Assembly: GCF_000212815.1 (NCBI RefSeq)
Contig: NZ_GL890985.1
Span: 516,045 to 580,044, forward strand
DNA: 64,000 nt
DNA from: Streptococcus sanguinis SK49
GTDB taxonomy: Bacteria > Bacillota > Bacilli > Lactobacillales > Streptococcaceae
Reading direction: 5' to 3'
Positions 43,225 through 51,989 of the stretch are shown here, in pieces. The position numbers were made by a program, and so were the translations under genes. Within the stretch, counting starts at the first letter, position 1, and the number at the start of each line of letters is the position of its first letter. The notes beneath the pieces are model-generated. The model searched no databases. It was given only the letters and a program-made list of their open reading frames with translations, and was not told the DNA's origin.

Positions 43225-45567
43225 TTAAGATGAATGTTCCTTGAGATAGCGTCCAATTTCCAGCTTGTTCAGAGCTCGGAGACTGATGTGTGCTGCTGTG
43301 AGTCCGCTAAGAAGCAGAGCCAGCGGTGTCCATAGAAAAGTAAGGGACTTATTGATGATGAGCTGGAGTTTGCTGATACCGAAGCTGCTGAGCAGCAGAC
43401 TGCAGACTTCTTGCCCTAGACTAAGGAGCAGCAGGTCGGCTATTGCCAAAGCCAGCATCAAGATGAAGCAGACAGCGAGCAGGTAGTGGCTCCTGAGTCG
43501 TTCACTGCCAAATCCCAGCATCCGATAAAGTGCCAAGTCAGCTTGGTCCTTGGTGAAAATCATATAGACAAAGAGAGTCATAAGGATGAAGACAATGCCG
43601 AGCCCTGTCCAGAAAACGCTGGTCTGAATCAGGCGGAGCATGGCCAGAGTGTCATCAAAAGTCTGATGGAAAAAGTCTTCTACGTCGGTTAATTTATAGT
43701 TGGAATAGCGTTTTTTCCATTCGTTGATTTTTTGAGCTTTGTTGCTAGTATCTTTAAGACGGATGGTCGTCAGACTATTGAGTGTTTGAGCTTGCTTTGT
43801 CACAAAGACAGCCTTGGCGGTCTTGCCGCCGTAGGTCAGGTCTGAGTAGATACCAACCACTTTTAGTTTTCTGGCTTGACCGTCTACCGTCAAGGTCAAG
43901 CTGTCTCCTACTTTTAGCTTGAGCTCTTCTGCCTTAAGCTTGGAGAGGGCAATTTCATGCTCGTTTTTAGGATAGCGGCCTTGGCTGTATTTGACTGGAA
44001 ATCCCGCATGGTTTCCCAGAGTTACTCGCAACTGCTGGGTCTGACCTTGCTGGTCTTGATAGGAGAAATTCTGGCTCTGGTACTGATTAATCTCTGCGAT
44101 ATCCTTGTCTGCCCGCAGTTCTTTCAGAAGCTGGGCAGCCTTGGTATCAATATCTTCAGTCTGAGAAATATCAACCAACACATCTGCCTGACCGGCTCCC
44201 AGATACTGAATGAAATTCTTGTCCATCACAGTGCTGTAGAGACTGGCTGGCAGCAGGATAAGCAGGCTAATCAGACTGACAATGAACAAGATAGTCAAAT
44301 AGAGTTTTTTATGACTGAGAATCGTTTTTAGGGCGAAATAGGGTCTGTCTAAGAAGGGGATAGTCGGTAAGCCCATTTTCGGAGTAGAACGAGTCTCAGT
44401 CAGACTGTTGGAAGAAGCTAATCTTAAAGCTTGGCCGGGTGTCATTTTCTTAAAAGAGCTGAGAGGCCGGGCAGTCAGCCAGAAGACCAAGAGACAGAGC
44501 AGTAGAGCCACTAGCATTTCCAAAAGATAGCTATAGAAGGGCGTCGGACTTTGCCCCATAGACAGTGCCATCTGCTTTTTAAAAGGAGAACTCAGGAGAA
44601 AGGACAGTTCCCATCCAGCGATGGTTGCTAGAGCCAGACAGAAATAATACTTGGTCAGGTAGACCCTGTTGATAAAGCTTTGGGGGAGTCCCATTACCTT
44701 CATAACGGCAATCTGCTGCAGGTCTTCTTGAATCTTGGTCAAGAGGGCAAAGCGCATGTAGAGAAAGGTGATGCCAATGATGGCCATAACCAGTAGCCCC
44801 ATGACTAGGATGACTAGAGCATCATTGAAGCCGTTAATCATCTTGATAGTCGGATAGGTAATCATAGGCGGCCCGTTGGACTCAAGCTCCGCATTTTTAT
44901 AGGCTTGCTCGATAGTAGAAATCTGGCTAAGCTTATGCACTCGAAAGGCGATCAAATTCTCATTAGATGCAAATGCTTCTGTTTTCAGAATCTGCAAATC
45001 AGTCTGTGAGATGAGGAAGCGTTTGGAGGAGACTAGACCGGCATTCATCTGGGCATCTCGGATAAATCCCTGGACAGTCAGCTGCAGCTTGCCGACTCTT
45101 ATTTGGTCACCGATTTTGATTTTTCCGCTGTTGTAGTAGTAGAGGGGGATGAAAACTTGACCTGTTCGAGGCTGGGCTGGCTGGTTATTCTGATCTAGCA
45201 GAAAGTCAAAGTTTTGGTTCTGACTGGAAAAGCCATTATCCTGGGAGCTGTCCTGAAGTGAGTTTTTCTCATTGATGCGGATGGCTGATCCTTCCACATT
45301 GACAAAGTCTGTCAGCTGCCAAGAGGCAATTTCTGGATGTTGCTGGACGAAGTTTTGCATCCGTTTTCGGTCGACATTTCCGCTGTGCATCTGTAGTAGG
45401 TGAGGACTTTTAGCTGTTTCCACAAAGCGCTCAATGGAGCTAGTGAGACTGACGGTCAAGCGTGTAGCTGCAAAACTTAGAGTCAGAGTCAGAAGAAGGA
45501 AAAGCCCGATGACCAGCATACTGACTTTGTTTTCTTTTAAATCATTTTTTATCAAGCGTTGAAACAT
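43225..45567 (-). CDS. FtsX-like ABC transporter permease
   Basis: The 780-residue permease has an N-terminal transmembrane anchor (about 15-38), a large extracytoplasmic domain (about 45-240), and three central membrane spans (about 250-370). A second extracytoplasmic region follows (about 460-620), then three terminal spans (about 640-770). That is the duplicated FtsX pattern. It overlaps the MFS gene by 26 bases, so translation is coupled. With the ATPase downstream it forms an exporter probably involved in drug or peptide efflux. Confidence 0.9.
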   Translation of the reverse strand: MFQRLIKNDLKENKVSMLVIGLFLLLTLTLSFAATRLTVSLTSSIERFVETAKSPHLLQMHSGNVDRKRMQNFVQQHPEIASWQLTDFVNVEGSAIRINEKNSLQDSSQDNGFSSQNQNFDFLLDQNNQPAQPRTGQVFIPLYYYNSGKIKIGDQIRVGKLQLTVQGFIRDAQMNAGLVSSKRFLISQTDLQILKTEAFASNENLIAFRVHKLSQISTIEQAYKNAELESNGPPMITYPTIKMINGFNDALVILVMGLLVMAIIGITFLYMRFALLTKIQEDLQQIAVMKVMGLPQSFINRVYLTKYYFCLALATIAGWELSFLLSSPFKKQMALSMGQSPTPFYSYLLEMLVALLLCLLVFWLTARPLSSFKKMTPGQALRLASSNSLTETRSTPKMGLPTIPFLDRPYFALKTILSHKKLYLTILFIVSLISLLILLPASLYSTVMDKNFIQYLGAGQADVLVDISQTEDIDTKAAQLLKELRADKDIAEINQYQSQNFSYQDQQGQTQQLRVTLGNHAGFPVKYSQGRYPKNEHEIALSKLKAEELKLKVGDSLTLTVDGQARKLKVVGIYSDLTYGGKTAKAVFVTKQAQTLNSLTTIRLKDTSNKAQKINEWKKRYSNYKLTDVEDFFHQTFDDTLAMLRLIQTSVFWTGLGIVFILMTLFVYMIFTKDQADLALYRMLGFGSERLRSHYLLAVCFILMLALAIADLLLLSLGQEVCSLLLSSFGISKLQLIINKSLTFLWTPLALLLSGLTAAHISLRALNKLEIGRYLKEHSS

Positions 45568-46825
45568 ATTCCAGCTCCTTTACTGAACGTGCTCGGGAGA
45601 GCAGATAAGCACCGATGCTGATAGAGATACCGGATAGGATAAAGAGCAAACCATAGCCTCTGCCTCCTCCAACACCGATGATTTTTCCGACAGAATTTGC
45701 CAGCCAGCCAAAGTAAGTCAGTGATGGCTTGAAAAGAGTGTCCGCCACCCAACCCATGCCGGCATAAGCTAGAACATAACCCAGCTGAGAAATAATCCCA
45801 ATGGTCCCCCAAGTCTTGCCTTGATCGGCTTTGTTAATATTAATGCGGACCAGATAGTCAATGGCTGTATTGGCGAAAGGCAGGGCAGCAAAGAGGAGGA
45901 AGCCAAAGCTGCAAATCCAGATGAAGTTTTCTTTCATTCCCAGCCCAACCATGAAGAGTCCCAGTAGAAATAGAGATAGCCAGAGCATACGATGGAAGTG
46001 TTTTTTTATAGCAAATATCCCCAGAACCAAGCCTCCTATCAGCATCCCGCTGCTGGAGATGGTCATGACCAAGCCGGCTGTTTTGGCGTCTGCGAAAGCT
46101 AGCACCAAGGGAGAAAGCAGGATTTGGACTGTTCCCAAAAAGAAGGAAAAGCCTGTTCCAGCTAGGACTAAAATCCAGATTCCTTTTTTTCTATAGACGA
46201 TTTGAAAACCTTTAAGGAAATCCGCCCAGAAACGACTATCACTGCTATAAACTTGTGTGTGAATGGCCCTACGAGCGAGCAAGGTGCAGGCTACTGTCAC
46301 GAAAATGGTTGAAAAATCCAGCAACAGAATCGTGCTGATATGTCCACTCGCCAAAATCATTCCAGCCAAGGCTGGTGAAATCAGATAGCGGGCAATGCCA
46401 TTAATCTGGGACAAACCAGTTGCTTTTGATAACTGGTCCTCAGGCAGCAAGTCGGAAATCGTAGCTCGAAAGGCCGGATTGACCAAGGCTGAAAAGAGCG
46501 AGCTAATGGCAGCTCCGATACAGATAAAAATCAAAGCAGGATTCTTCAGACTAAAGTAAATCCAGAGAACTCCTAAGCCTGACAGGCCATCTCCCAGGGC
46601 CATCAGCAATCTTCGGTCATAGCGATCTGCCAGAATTCCAGCCAGAGGAGTAAGCAAAAGACCGGGTAGGAAAGCACAAAGGGTAACAAAAGAAGAAACA
46701 GAAACCAAACCGGTCAGCTGGAAGATATAAACACCTAAAGCGAAAGAAGTCATACCAGAGCCGATTTCTGAAATGAGGCTTCCTATCCAAATCAATAAAA
46801 AGAGTCTAAAACCTGATTGTTTCAT
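45542..46825 (-). CDS. MFS efflux transporter
   Basis: The 427-residue protein has 12 predicted membrane spans. The MFS loop motif GILADRYDRRLLMALGD (about 61-77) between spans 2 and 3 is the expected signature. The family resembles macrolide-efflux-like and other drug exporters. AAGGAGGC precedes the ATG on the minus strand. It lies directly after the TetR gene and overlaps the ABC permease gene, so all four genes form one regulated unit. The substrate is unknown. Confidence 0.9.
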   Translation of the reverse strand: MKQSGFRLFLLIWIGSLISEIGSGMTSFALGVYIFQLTGLVSVSSFVTLCAFLPGLLLTPLAGILADRYDRRLLMALGDGLSGLGVLWIYFSLKNPALIFICIGAAISSLFSALVNPAFRATISDLLPEDQLSKATGLSQINGIARYLISPALAGMILASGHISTILLLDFSTIFVTVACTLLARRAIHTQVYSSDSRFWADFLKGFQIVYRKKGIWILVLAGTGFSFFLGTVQILLSPLVLAFADAKTAGLVMTISSSGMLIGGLVLGIFAIKKHFHRMLWLSLFLLGLFMVGLGMKENFIWICSFGFLLFAALPFANTAIDYLVRININKADQGKTWGTIGIISQLGYVLAYAGMGWVADTLFKPSLTYFGWLANSVGKIIGVGGGRGYGLLFILSGISISIGAYLLSRARSVKELEYVSTLDKK

Positions 46826-46887
46826 AGTTGCCTCCTTATGCTTGTAATGGCAAGTAAGTGTAAATAGTAAATCTAGTGCTTAGCTTT

Positions 46888-47505
46888 CTAGCTGCTTTGA
46901 GTCTGAATCAAAGATAGAAAGGGATTGAAGTAGCCTTGCCGGCTGTGAAAAATAGTTTCTAAAAGATAGAGAAAAGCCTGCAGTTTTTGCTGCAGTTTTT
47001 CTGGGGGGAGAGCCTGAAAACTGCTGCCAAAAGCTTGTAGTGAATAAGTAAGAATCATTTCTAGACTTTCGTATGGATAGTCAGTCTTCATGTCTCCAGC
47101 GGCGATGCCGTCTTGGATGATGGGAAGTAAAATCTGGGGTGCCCGTTCAAGAAGAATTTGATTGGTCTTTTCGTGCAGGAGCGCATTTTGCGGCTGATTG
47201 AGATGCAGCAGTACTCCCTCTCCCTCTTGGTGATTGAGATTCAGAGCAGCCATACTGCCAACCAAGCGCTCTATGATAGTCAGTCCACGATTATCAGCAA
47301 AGGCTTGGGAAGCTGTAAATGCTCTTTCAATGGTTCGCTCAATGATGGCATCCATTATCTCTTCCTTAGAAGAAAAGTAATAGTAGAGAGTACCGCGGGC
47401 GATTTGAGTCGCTTCTAAAATCTGGGAGATAGAGGTCTGGTCAAAGCCTTGCTCCATAAAAAGCTCCTGAGCGGTATCTAAGATAAAGTCTTTTTTATTA
47501 GCCAT
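46888..47505 (-). CDS. TetR-family repressor of the efflux unit
   Basis: The 205-residue protein has the TetR DNA-binding N-terminus (about 5-50: DFILDTAQELFMEQGFDQTSISQILEATQIARGTLYYYFSSKEE) and a helical ligand domain. It heads the minus-strand MFS-ABC unit. Its own promoter overlaps a perfect 13-base palindrome, so autoregulation and control of the unit are likely. AAAGGATG precedes the ATG. The inducer is unknown. Confidence 0.92.
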   Translation of the reverse strand: MANKKDFILDTAQELFMEQGFDQTSISQILEATQIARGTLYYYFSSKEEIMDAIIERTIERAFTASQAFADNRGLTIIERLVGSMAALNLNHQEGEGVLLHLNQPQNALLHEKTNQILLERAPQILLPIIQDGIAAGDMKTDYPYESLEMILTYSLQAFGSSFQALPPEKLQQKLQAFLYLLETIFHSRQGYFNPFLSLIQTQSS

Positions 47506-47539
47506 GTTTGCATCCTTTTTGGTAGTAAAATTTTGTTCG

Positions 47540-47552
47540 ACCGACAGTCGGT
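47540..47552. promoter_or_regulatory. TetR-type operator palindrome
   Basis: ACCGAC-A-GTCGGT is a perfect palindrome around one base. It lies just downstream of the TetR -10, at or near the transcription start. Confidence 0.75.
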
Positions 47553-47566
47553 TTATTCTTTCCTTT

Positions 47567-47595
47567 ATCGTACATCTTTTCTAAATCAATGTCAA
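47567..47595 (-). promoter_or_regulatory. Promoter of the TetR-MFS-ABC unit
   Basis: On the minus strand TTGACA (47595-47590), a 17-base spacer and TACGAT (47572-47567). The operator palindrome follows within 15 bases. Confidence 0.8.
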
Positions 47596-47620
47596 GAATA
47601 AAGACAGTTCCACTATTTTT

Positions 47621-47629
47621 TGATATAAT
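47621..47629 (+). promoter_or_regulatory. Extended -10 promoter of lemA
   Basis: TGA directly before TATAAT (47624-47629), 30 bases before the lemA start codon. Confidence 0.55.
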
Positions 47630-47658
47630 AAGTCTAATCAAAATTGAAGGAGTATATC

Positions 47659-48228
47659 ATGACTTTTATTATTGTTCTTATTATTGTCGCGGTTTTAGCA
47701 TTCTTCGTTGTTGGTGCTTACAATACCTTGGTTAAAAGCCGCATGCAGACTCAGGAAGCTTGGAGTCAGATCGATGTGCAGCTCAAACGCCGTAATGACT
47801 TGATTCCTAACCTCTTGGAAACGGTCAAAGGCTATGGCAAGTACGAGCAGGCAACCTTGGAAAAGGTAACCCAACTGCGCAACCAGGTAGCTTCAGCTGC
47901 TTCACCAGCCGAAGCCATGCAAGCCAGTGACGCCCTTTCTCGTCAGATTTCTGGAATCTTTGCAGTAGCTGAAAGCTATCCAGATCTGAAAGCGAACACC
48001 AACTACCTGAAGTTGCAGGAAGAACTGACCAATACTGAAAATAAAATCGCTTATTCTCGTCAGCTTTATAATTCAGTAACTAGCAACTACAATGTCAAGC
48101 TGGAAACTTTCCCAAGCAATATTGTTGCAGGAATGTTTGGCTTTAAAGCTGCAGACTTCCTCAAGACACCAGAAGAAGAAAAGGCTGTGCCAAAAGTTGA
48201 CTTTGGCAGCACTGGACTAGGTGACTAA
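47659..48228 (+). CDS. lemA: LemA-family membrane protein
   Basis: The 189-residue protein has one N-terminal membrane span (about 3-20) and the LemA helical domain: [39 protein letters not shown] is the hallmark stretch, and [15 protein letters not shown] lies near the end. The start is ATG 47659 after AAGGAGTATATC. The stop is one base from the htpX start. LemA next to HtpX is a very common pairing, suggesting a membrane protein quality-control role, but LemA's exact job is not known. Confidence 0.93.
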   Translation: MTFIIVLIIVAVLAFFVVGAYNTLVKSRMQTQEAWSQIDVQLKRRNDLIPNLLETVKGYGKYEQATLEKVTQLRNQVASAASPAEAMQASDALSRQISGIFAVAESYPDLKANTNYLKLQEELTNTENKIAYSRQLYNSVTSNYNVKLETFPSNIVAGMFGFKAADFLKTPEEEKAVPKVDFGSTGLGD

Positions 48229-48229
48229 G

Positions 48230-49126
48230 ATGCTATTTGATCAAATTGCCAGCAATAAAAGGAGGACTTGGCTCCTCCTTATCGCTTTTTTCGGTCTCTT
48301 GGCTCTACTTGGAGCAGCTATTGGCTATCTCTGGCTGCGGTCTGCTGTAGGTGGTATCTTACTTGCCTTGATTATCGGAGCGATTTATGCCGGAGTGATG
48401 ATTTTTCAGTCTACAGAAGTGGTCATGGCTATGAACGGAGCTCGCGAGGTCTCTGAGCAGGAAGCACCTGAACTCTATCATATTGTTCAAGATATGGCCA
48501 TGGTCGCTCAGATTCCTATGCCACGTGTCTATATCGTAGAGGATCCCTCTCCCAATGCTTTTGCGACCGGATCTAAGCCTGAAAATGCAGCTGTCGCAGC
48601 AACTACAGGTATCTTGCAAATCATGAATCGTGAGGAGCTTGAGGGAGTGATTGGTCATGAAGTCAGTCATATTCGCAATTATGATATTCGAATTTCAACA
48701 ATTGCTGTGGCTTTGGCTAGTGCTATTACTATGTTGTCTAGCCTGGCTGGCCGTATGATGTGGTTTGGTGGCGGACGGCGCAGTAGTAATGATCGAGATA
48801 ACGATAGTGGTTTGGGAATTATTCTCCTTATCGTATCGCTAATTGCCATCATTCTGGCACCTTTGGCAGCTACCTTAGTGCAGTTGGCCATTTCTCGTCA
48901 GCGGGAGTTTCTGGCTGATGCTTCCAGTGTAGAGCTGACCCGCAATCCGCAAGGGATGATTAATGCCCTACTCAAGCTGGATCACAGCGAGCCAATGGAA
49001 CATCATGTTGATGATGCCAGTGCAGCTCTCTATATCAGCGATCCTAAAAAAGAAGGCAGTCTGAAGAAACTTTTCTATACGCACCCTCCTATCTCAGAGC
49101 GGGTGGAGCGATTGAGACAGATGTAA
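48230..49126 (+). CDS. htpX: HtpX, membrane zinc metalloprotease
   Basis: HtpX degrades damaged membrane proteins. The 298-residue protein has two N-terminal membrane spans (about 14-32 and 38-58), the zinc motif HEVSH (His143, Glu144, His147), two further spans (about 158-178 and 193-215), and the distal zinc ligand region [15 protein letters not shown] start at ATG 48230 ([12 protein letters not shown]), not the GTG nine bases upstream. It is coupled to lemA and ends at a terminator. Confidence 0.95.
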   Translation: MLFDQIASNKRRTWLLLIAFFGLLALLGAAIGYLWLRSAVGGILLALIIGAIYAGVMIFQSTEVVMAMNGAREVSEQEAPELYHIVQDMAMVAQIPMPRVYIVEDPSPNAFATGSKPENAAVAATTGILQIMNREELEGVIGHEVSHIRNYDIRISTIAVALASAITMLSSLAGRMMWFGGGRRSSNDRDNDSGLGIILLIVSLIAIILAPLAATLVQLAISRQREFLADASSVELTRNPQGMINALLKLDHSEPMEHHVDDASAALYISDPKKEGSLKKLFYTHPPISERVERLRQM

Positions 49127-49152
49127 AAACTGGGAGAAATCTCAGTTTTTTT
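49126..49152 (+). terminator. Intrinsic terminator after htpX
   Basis: AAACTGGGAG, short loop, CTCAGTTTTTTT. Confidence 0.75.
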
Positions 49153-49202
49153 ATTGTTTATGCTATAATGATAGACGAATAATATAGTAAATAGGAAATG
49201 TA

Positions 49203-50582
49203 ATGAAAAAACTAAAAGCCTCTAAAGATTTATTTGCAATTTTTTATATTGTTAATTGGATTCTTTCTATAATAATAGCCCCTTTGGGTGGCTATGCAGT
49301 TATAGTTCTAATGCTATCTACTATAGAATTTCTGAGTTCAGGCAAGACAAGCATATTAATGCATTTTATGATGTTTAGTATGATTTTTAAGTTTGTTGTT
49401 CTGATCTATCTATTTATTTATCTGATTTTGAGCTTTCGTTCGCTGATTCAGAGTATAAAGACAAGCAAGGACTCGCTTCATCTGGCTCCAATCAGTTTAA
49501 TTCTGACTCTGTTGCTTCAGCTATTTCCATTCATCTCTGCTTTGAAAGATACGCGAACCATAGAACCTTATCGCTGGTTGATAGGGGTTGTGCCACTATG
49601 CTCGATTTTGTCTTTCCTTAGCTATCTTTACGCTCGGTATGGACTCAAAGGACAAAGAAAGAAGGCACTGCTCTGGGCAGGGCATGTGGTTAATGGCATG
49701 CTAACTTTGCTCATGGTTGTAGCTTTTTTTCAGCCTATCATTCCCCAACTAACACGAACCAGCCGAGTTCTTAGCAGCTTGGAGCAGGAGTACAAAAAGC
49801 GGGATATGGATGCTAAGGTAGAGACTGTACCGAGTGGATACGGGGAAGAAGATTCGAATAATCCAGACTTTAATGATATATACCCAATCGGGAAATTTAA
49901 AGTAACTATTGGCAAGCATTCTTTTTATGAAGAAGTTCGAGTCAATAAGGCAGGAGGCATTGAAGAAGCTGCGTTTATTGATCCGAAAACAACACCTTCT
50001 CCCATCCTGCGAGTTATTCTCCAAAAGGAAAATAGTCAAGAAAATCTAATCAAAACGAAAGAAAATGTAGAAAAAAGTCTAGATAATATAGATGAGAGTG
50101 TTAATATCATTCCTCATTATGGTAATACAGAGGTTTCTGTAGAGTACATAACTAATCCTAAGCGCTCAAAACCCAAGAGCTTTGAGGAAAAAGATTTCAA
50201 GTTAAATTCTCTCTTTGATATTACTGATGAGAAATTGCTAGAAAAAGAAGATGTTTGGATCAGTATTAGAATTGAGCTGAATCTGAAGCAAAGACTCTTT
50301 GCTTCAGATTCAGGAGAAAAATTCTTGCATGATATGGACTATTCCCTCTTTCAGACAGGAAACTATGTCTTTGAGATAGAGGAGACAGACAAGGATAATG
50401 TTACTAGCAAAAAGCAATTTTTTGCCAAAGTCAAGGACGGAAAGTTAGTCCAATTAAATAAGAACGACAGTGACCAAGACTTGACTGAAGGGTCAGTATC
50501 ATTGCTAGAATACTCTTATCGCGGTAGTATAGGCTATTCCATAGACGAAGGGTATGACCACATGGTTGATTGGCCTGATTGA
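49203..50582 (+). CDS. Multi-span membrane protein with a large C-terminal domain, unknown
   Basis: The 459-residue protein begins with about five hydrophobic segments (near 12-40, 50-80, 95-112, 122-142, 160-178). A long hydrophilic domain follows (about 190-459) that is probably extracellular. It contains repeated Lys/Glu/Asp-rich stretches and beta-like segments (FKVTIGKHSFYEEVRVNKAGG, ISIRIELNLKQRLFASD). I recognise no family. The gene is AT-richer than its neighbours. It has its own terminator and stands between htpX and the rgg region. Confidence 0.8.
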   Translation: MKKLKASKDLFAIFYIVNWILSIIIAPLGGYAVIVLMLSTIEFLSSGKTSILMHFMMFSMIFKFVVLIYLFIYLILSFRSLIQSIKTSKDSLHLAPISLILTLLLQLFPFISALKDTRTIEPYRWLIGVVPLCSILSFLSYLYARYGLKGQRKKALLWAGHVVNGMLTLLMVVAFFQPIIPQLTRTSRVLSSLEQEYKKRDMDAKVETVPSGYGEEDSNNPDFNDIYPIGKFKVTIGKHSFYEEVRVNKAGGIEEAAFIDPKTTPSPILRVILQKENSQENLIKTKENVEKSLDNIDESVNIIPHYGNTEVSVEYITNPKRSKPKSFEEKDFKLNSLFDITDEKLLEKEDVWISIRIELNLKQRLFASDSGEKFLHDMDYSLFQTGNYVFEIEETDKDNVTSKKQFFAKVKDGKLVQLNKNDSDQDLTEGSVSLLEYSYRGSIGYSIDEGYDHMVDWPD

Positions 50583-50592
50583 TACAGAAAGG

Positions 50593-50638
50593 AATAGAAG
50601 AGGGGGAATTTTATGATTCTATTCCCTCTTTTTTTAGT
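50593..50638 (+). terminator. Intrinsic terminator
   Basis: AATAGAAGAGGG on the left pairs with CCCTCTTT-type bases on the right around the loop TTTTATG, followed by seven T. Confidence 0.75.
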
Positions 50639-50872
50639 CAAATCTATTTTAGTTCATTAGGCAGATTCATTTTACTTCCTTTCATTCATGTCTAAAAGAT
50701 ATTCGTTTAGATTTTGTTACAGTTTTATGTCAGTCATCTATAAACCTTAGATTATCCAAGTTTATTTTTGTATAAGTAAGGAGGCTAGGTTTGAAAAAGT
50801 CAGTGTTTTCAAGTTGTCAGGTTGAACCCTCCTGACTTTCTTGTAAAATTAGCATTTTCTTGAAAACCATAA

Positions 50873-50887
50873 AATTTTCAGAAAAAA
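50873..50887 (+). promoter_or_regulatory. CodY-like box upstream of rgg-gtf
   Basis: AATTTTCAGAAAAAA matches the CodY consensus at 13 of 15 positions. It is about 150 bases before rgg and would link glucan synthesis to amino-acid supply. Confidence 0.45.
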
Positions 50888-51038
50888 TCACTATATTGAG
50901 TTATTTTATTATTCAAGTTAATCTATTTGTATCATTTAGAAATACAAAGTAGTTTTTTTGTAACAAAACAGAAATATATTACTAGTATATTAAATTTAGT
51001 AAAATATTTTATTGCATATATGAAACCGGGGGTTCGGT

Positions 51039-51953
51039 ATGTTGAAAACATTTGGAAAAATTTTCAAAGTCATTAGAGAATCAAAAAACATGTCTCTTAA
51101 AGAAGCGGCGGCCGGAGATATTTCAGTGGCTCAATTGTCCCGTTTTGAGCGGGGAGTCAGCGGTATCACGCTTGATTCTTTCTATTGCTGCTTGAAGAAT
51201 ATGGCTGTTTCTCTAGACGAGTTCCAGTATGTTTACCATAACTACATTGAGGCAGATGATGCGCTTTTCTCAAAAAAAGTAGCTGATGCTTATCAGGAAA
51301 ACAATGTCGTCAAGCTCCAAAGTATTTTGGCTAGCTCAGAAGCTTTGGCTGAAAAGTTCCCTGAGAAGAAGAACTATAGGCTCAATACAATTGTTGTTAG
51401 AGCAGTATTGTCTTCCTGCAGTCCAGATTTTCAGATTAGCAAGAAAGATATAGAATTTCTGACCGATTATCTCTTTTCCGTCGAGGAGTGGGGACGTTAT
51501 GAGCTCTGGCTCTTTACTAATAGTGTCGATCTACTGACCTTGGAAACACTGGAAACCTTTGCTAGTGAGATGATTAATCGAACCCAGTTTTATAATGACC
51601 TACCAGAGAACCGCCGGCGTATTATTAAGATGCTGCTTAATGTTATCAGCGTCTGCATAGAGGGAAACCATTTGCAGGTTGCTATGAGATTCCTCAATTA
51701 TCTTGATCATTCTAAAATCCCTGAGACAGATCTCTATGAACGGATGCTGATTAAGTATCATAGGGCTCTTTATTCCTACAAGGTTGGAAATAGCCATGCT
51801 CTGAGTGATATTGAGGAGTGTTTATCTTTCTTGGAATTCTTAGATTCCTTCGGTGTTGCCCAGAAGCTCAAAGCTCAGTTTGAAAGAATTTGCCGTTCAC
51901 AGTTGCAGATGTGCAAACAAAATAGACTCATTTCTAAAAATATACTAGAATAA
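51039..51953 (+). CDS. rgg: Rgg-family activator of the glucosyltransferase gene
   Basis: The 304-residue regulator has an N-terminal helix-turn-helix (about 5-60: FGKIFKVIRESKNMSLKEAAAGDISVAQLSRFERGVSGITLD) and the long all-helical C-terminal Rgg domain with repeat-like helices (FLTDYLFSVEEWGRYELWLF). It lies 36 bases upstream of the glucosyltransferase gene in the same direction. In S. gordonii this pair is described as rgg-gtfG, with Rgg needed for full expression. No short hydrophobic pheromone gene is obvious nearby. Confidence 0.93.
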   Translation: MLKTFGKIFKVIRESKNMSLKEAAAGDISVAQLSRFERGVSGITLDSFYCCLKNMAVSLDEFQYVYHNYIEADDALFSKKVADAYQENNVVKLQSILASSEALAEKFPEKKNYRLNTIVVRAVLSSCSPDFQISKKDIEFLTDYLFSVEEWGRYELWLFTNSVDLLTLETLETFASEMINRTQFYNDLPENRRRIIKMLLNVISVCIEGNHLQVAMRFLNYLDHSKIPETDLYERMLIKYHRALYSYKVGNSHALSDIEECLSFLEFLDSFGVAQKLKAQFERICRSQLQMCKQNRLISKNILE

Positions 51954-51989
51954 GAGTATAACTTTATACCAAATTCAGAAGGAGGTTTT

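Larger units (their letters stand above)
50583..51038 (+). other. 456-base intergenic region before rgg
   Basis: AT-rich and without a clear gene. It holds the terminator at 50593 and a CodY-like box at 50873. A TTG-started 14-codon frame preceded by AAGGAGG also lies within it, at about 50791-50835, inside a region able to fold (AAGTCAG near 50799 against CTGACTT near 50832). The rgg promoter should lie close to 51000, but I see no strong hexamer pair. Confidence 0.5.
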
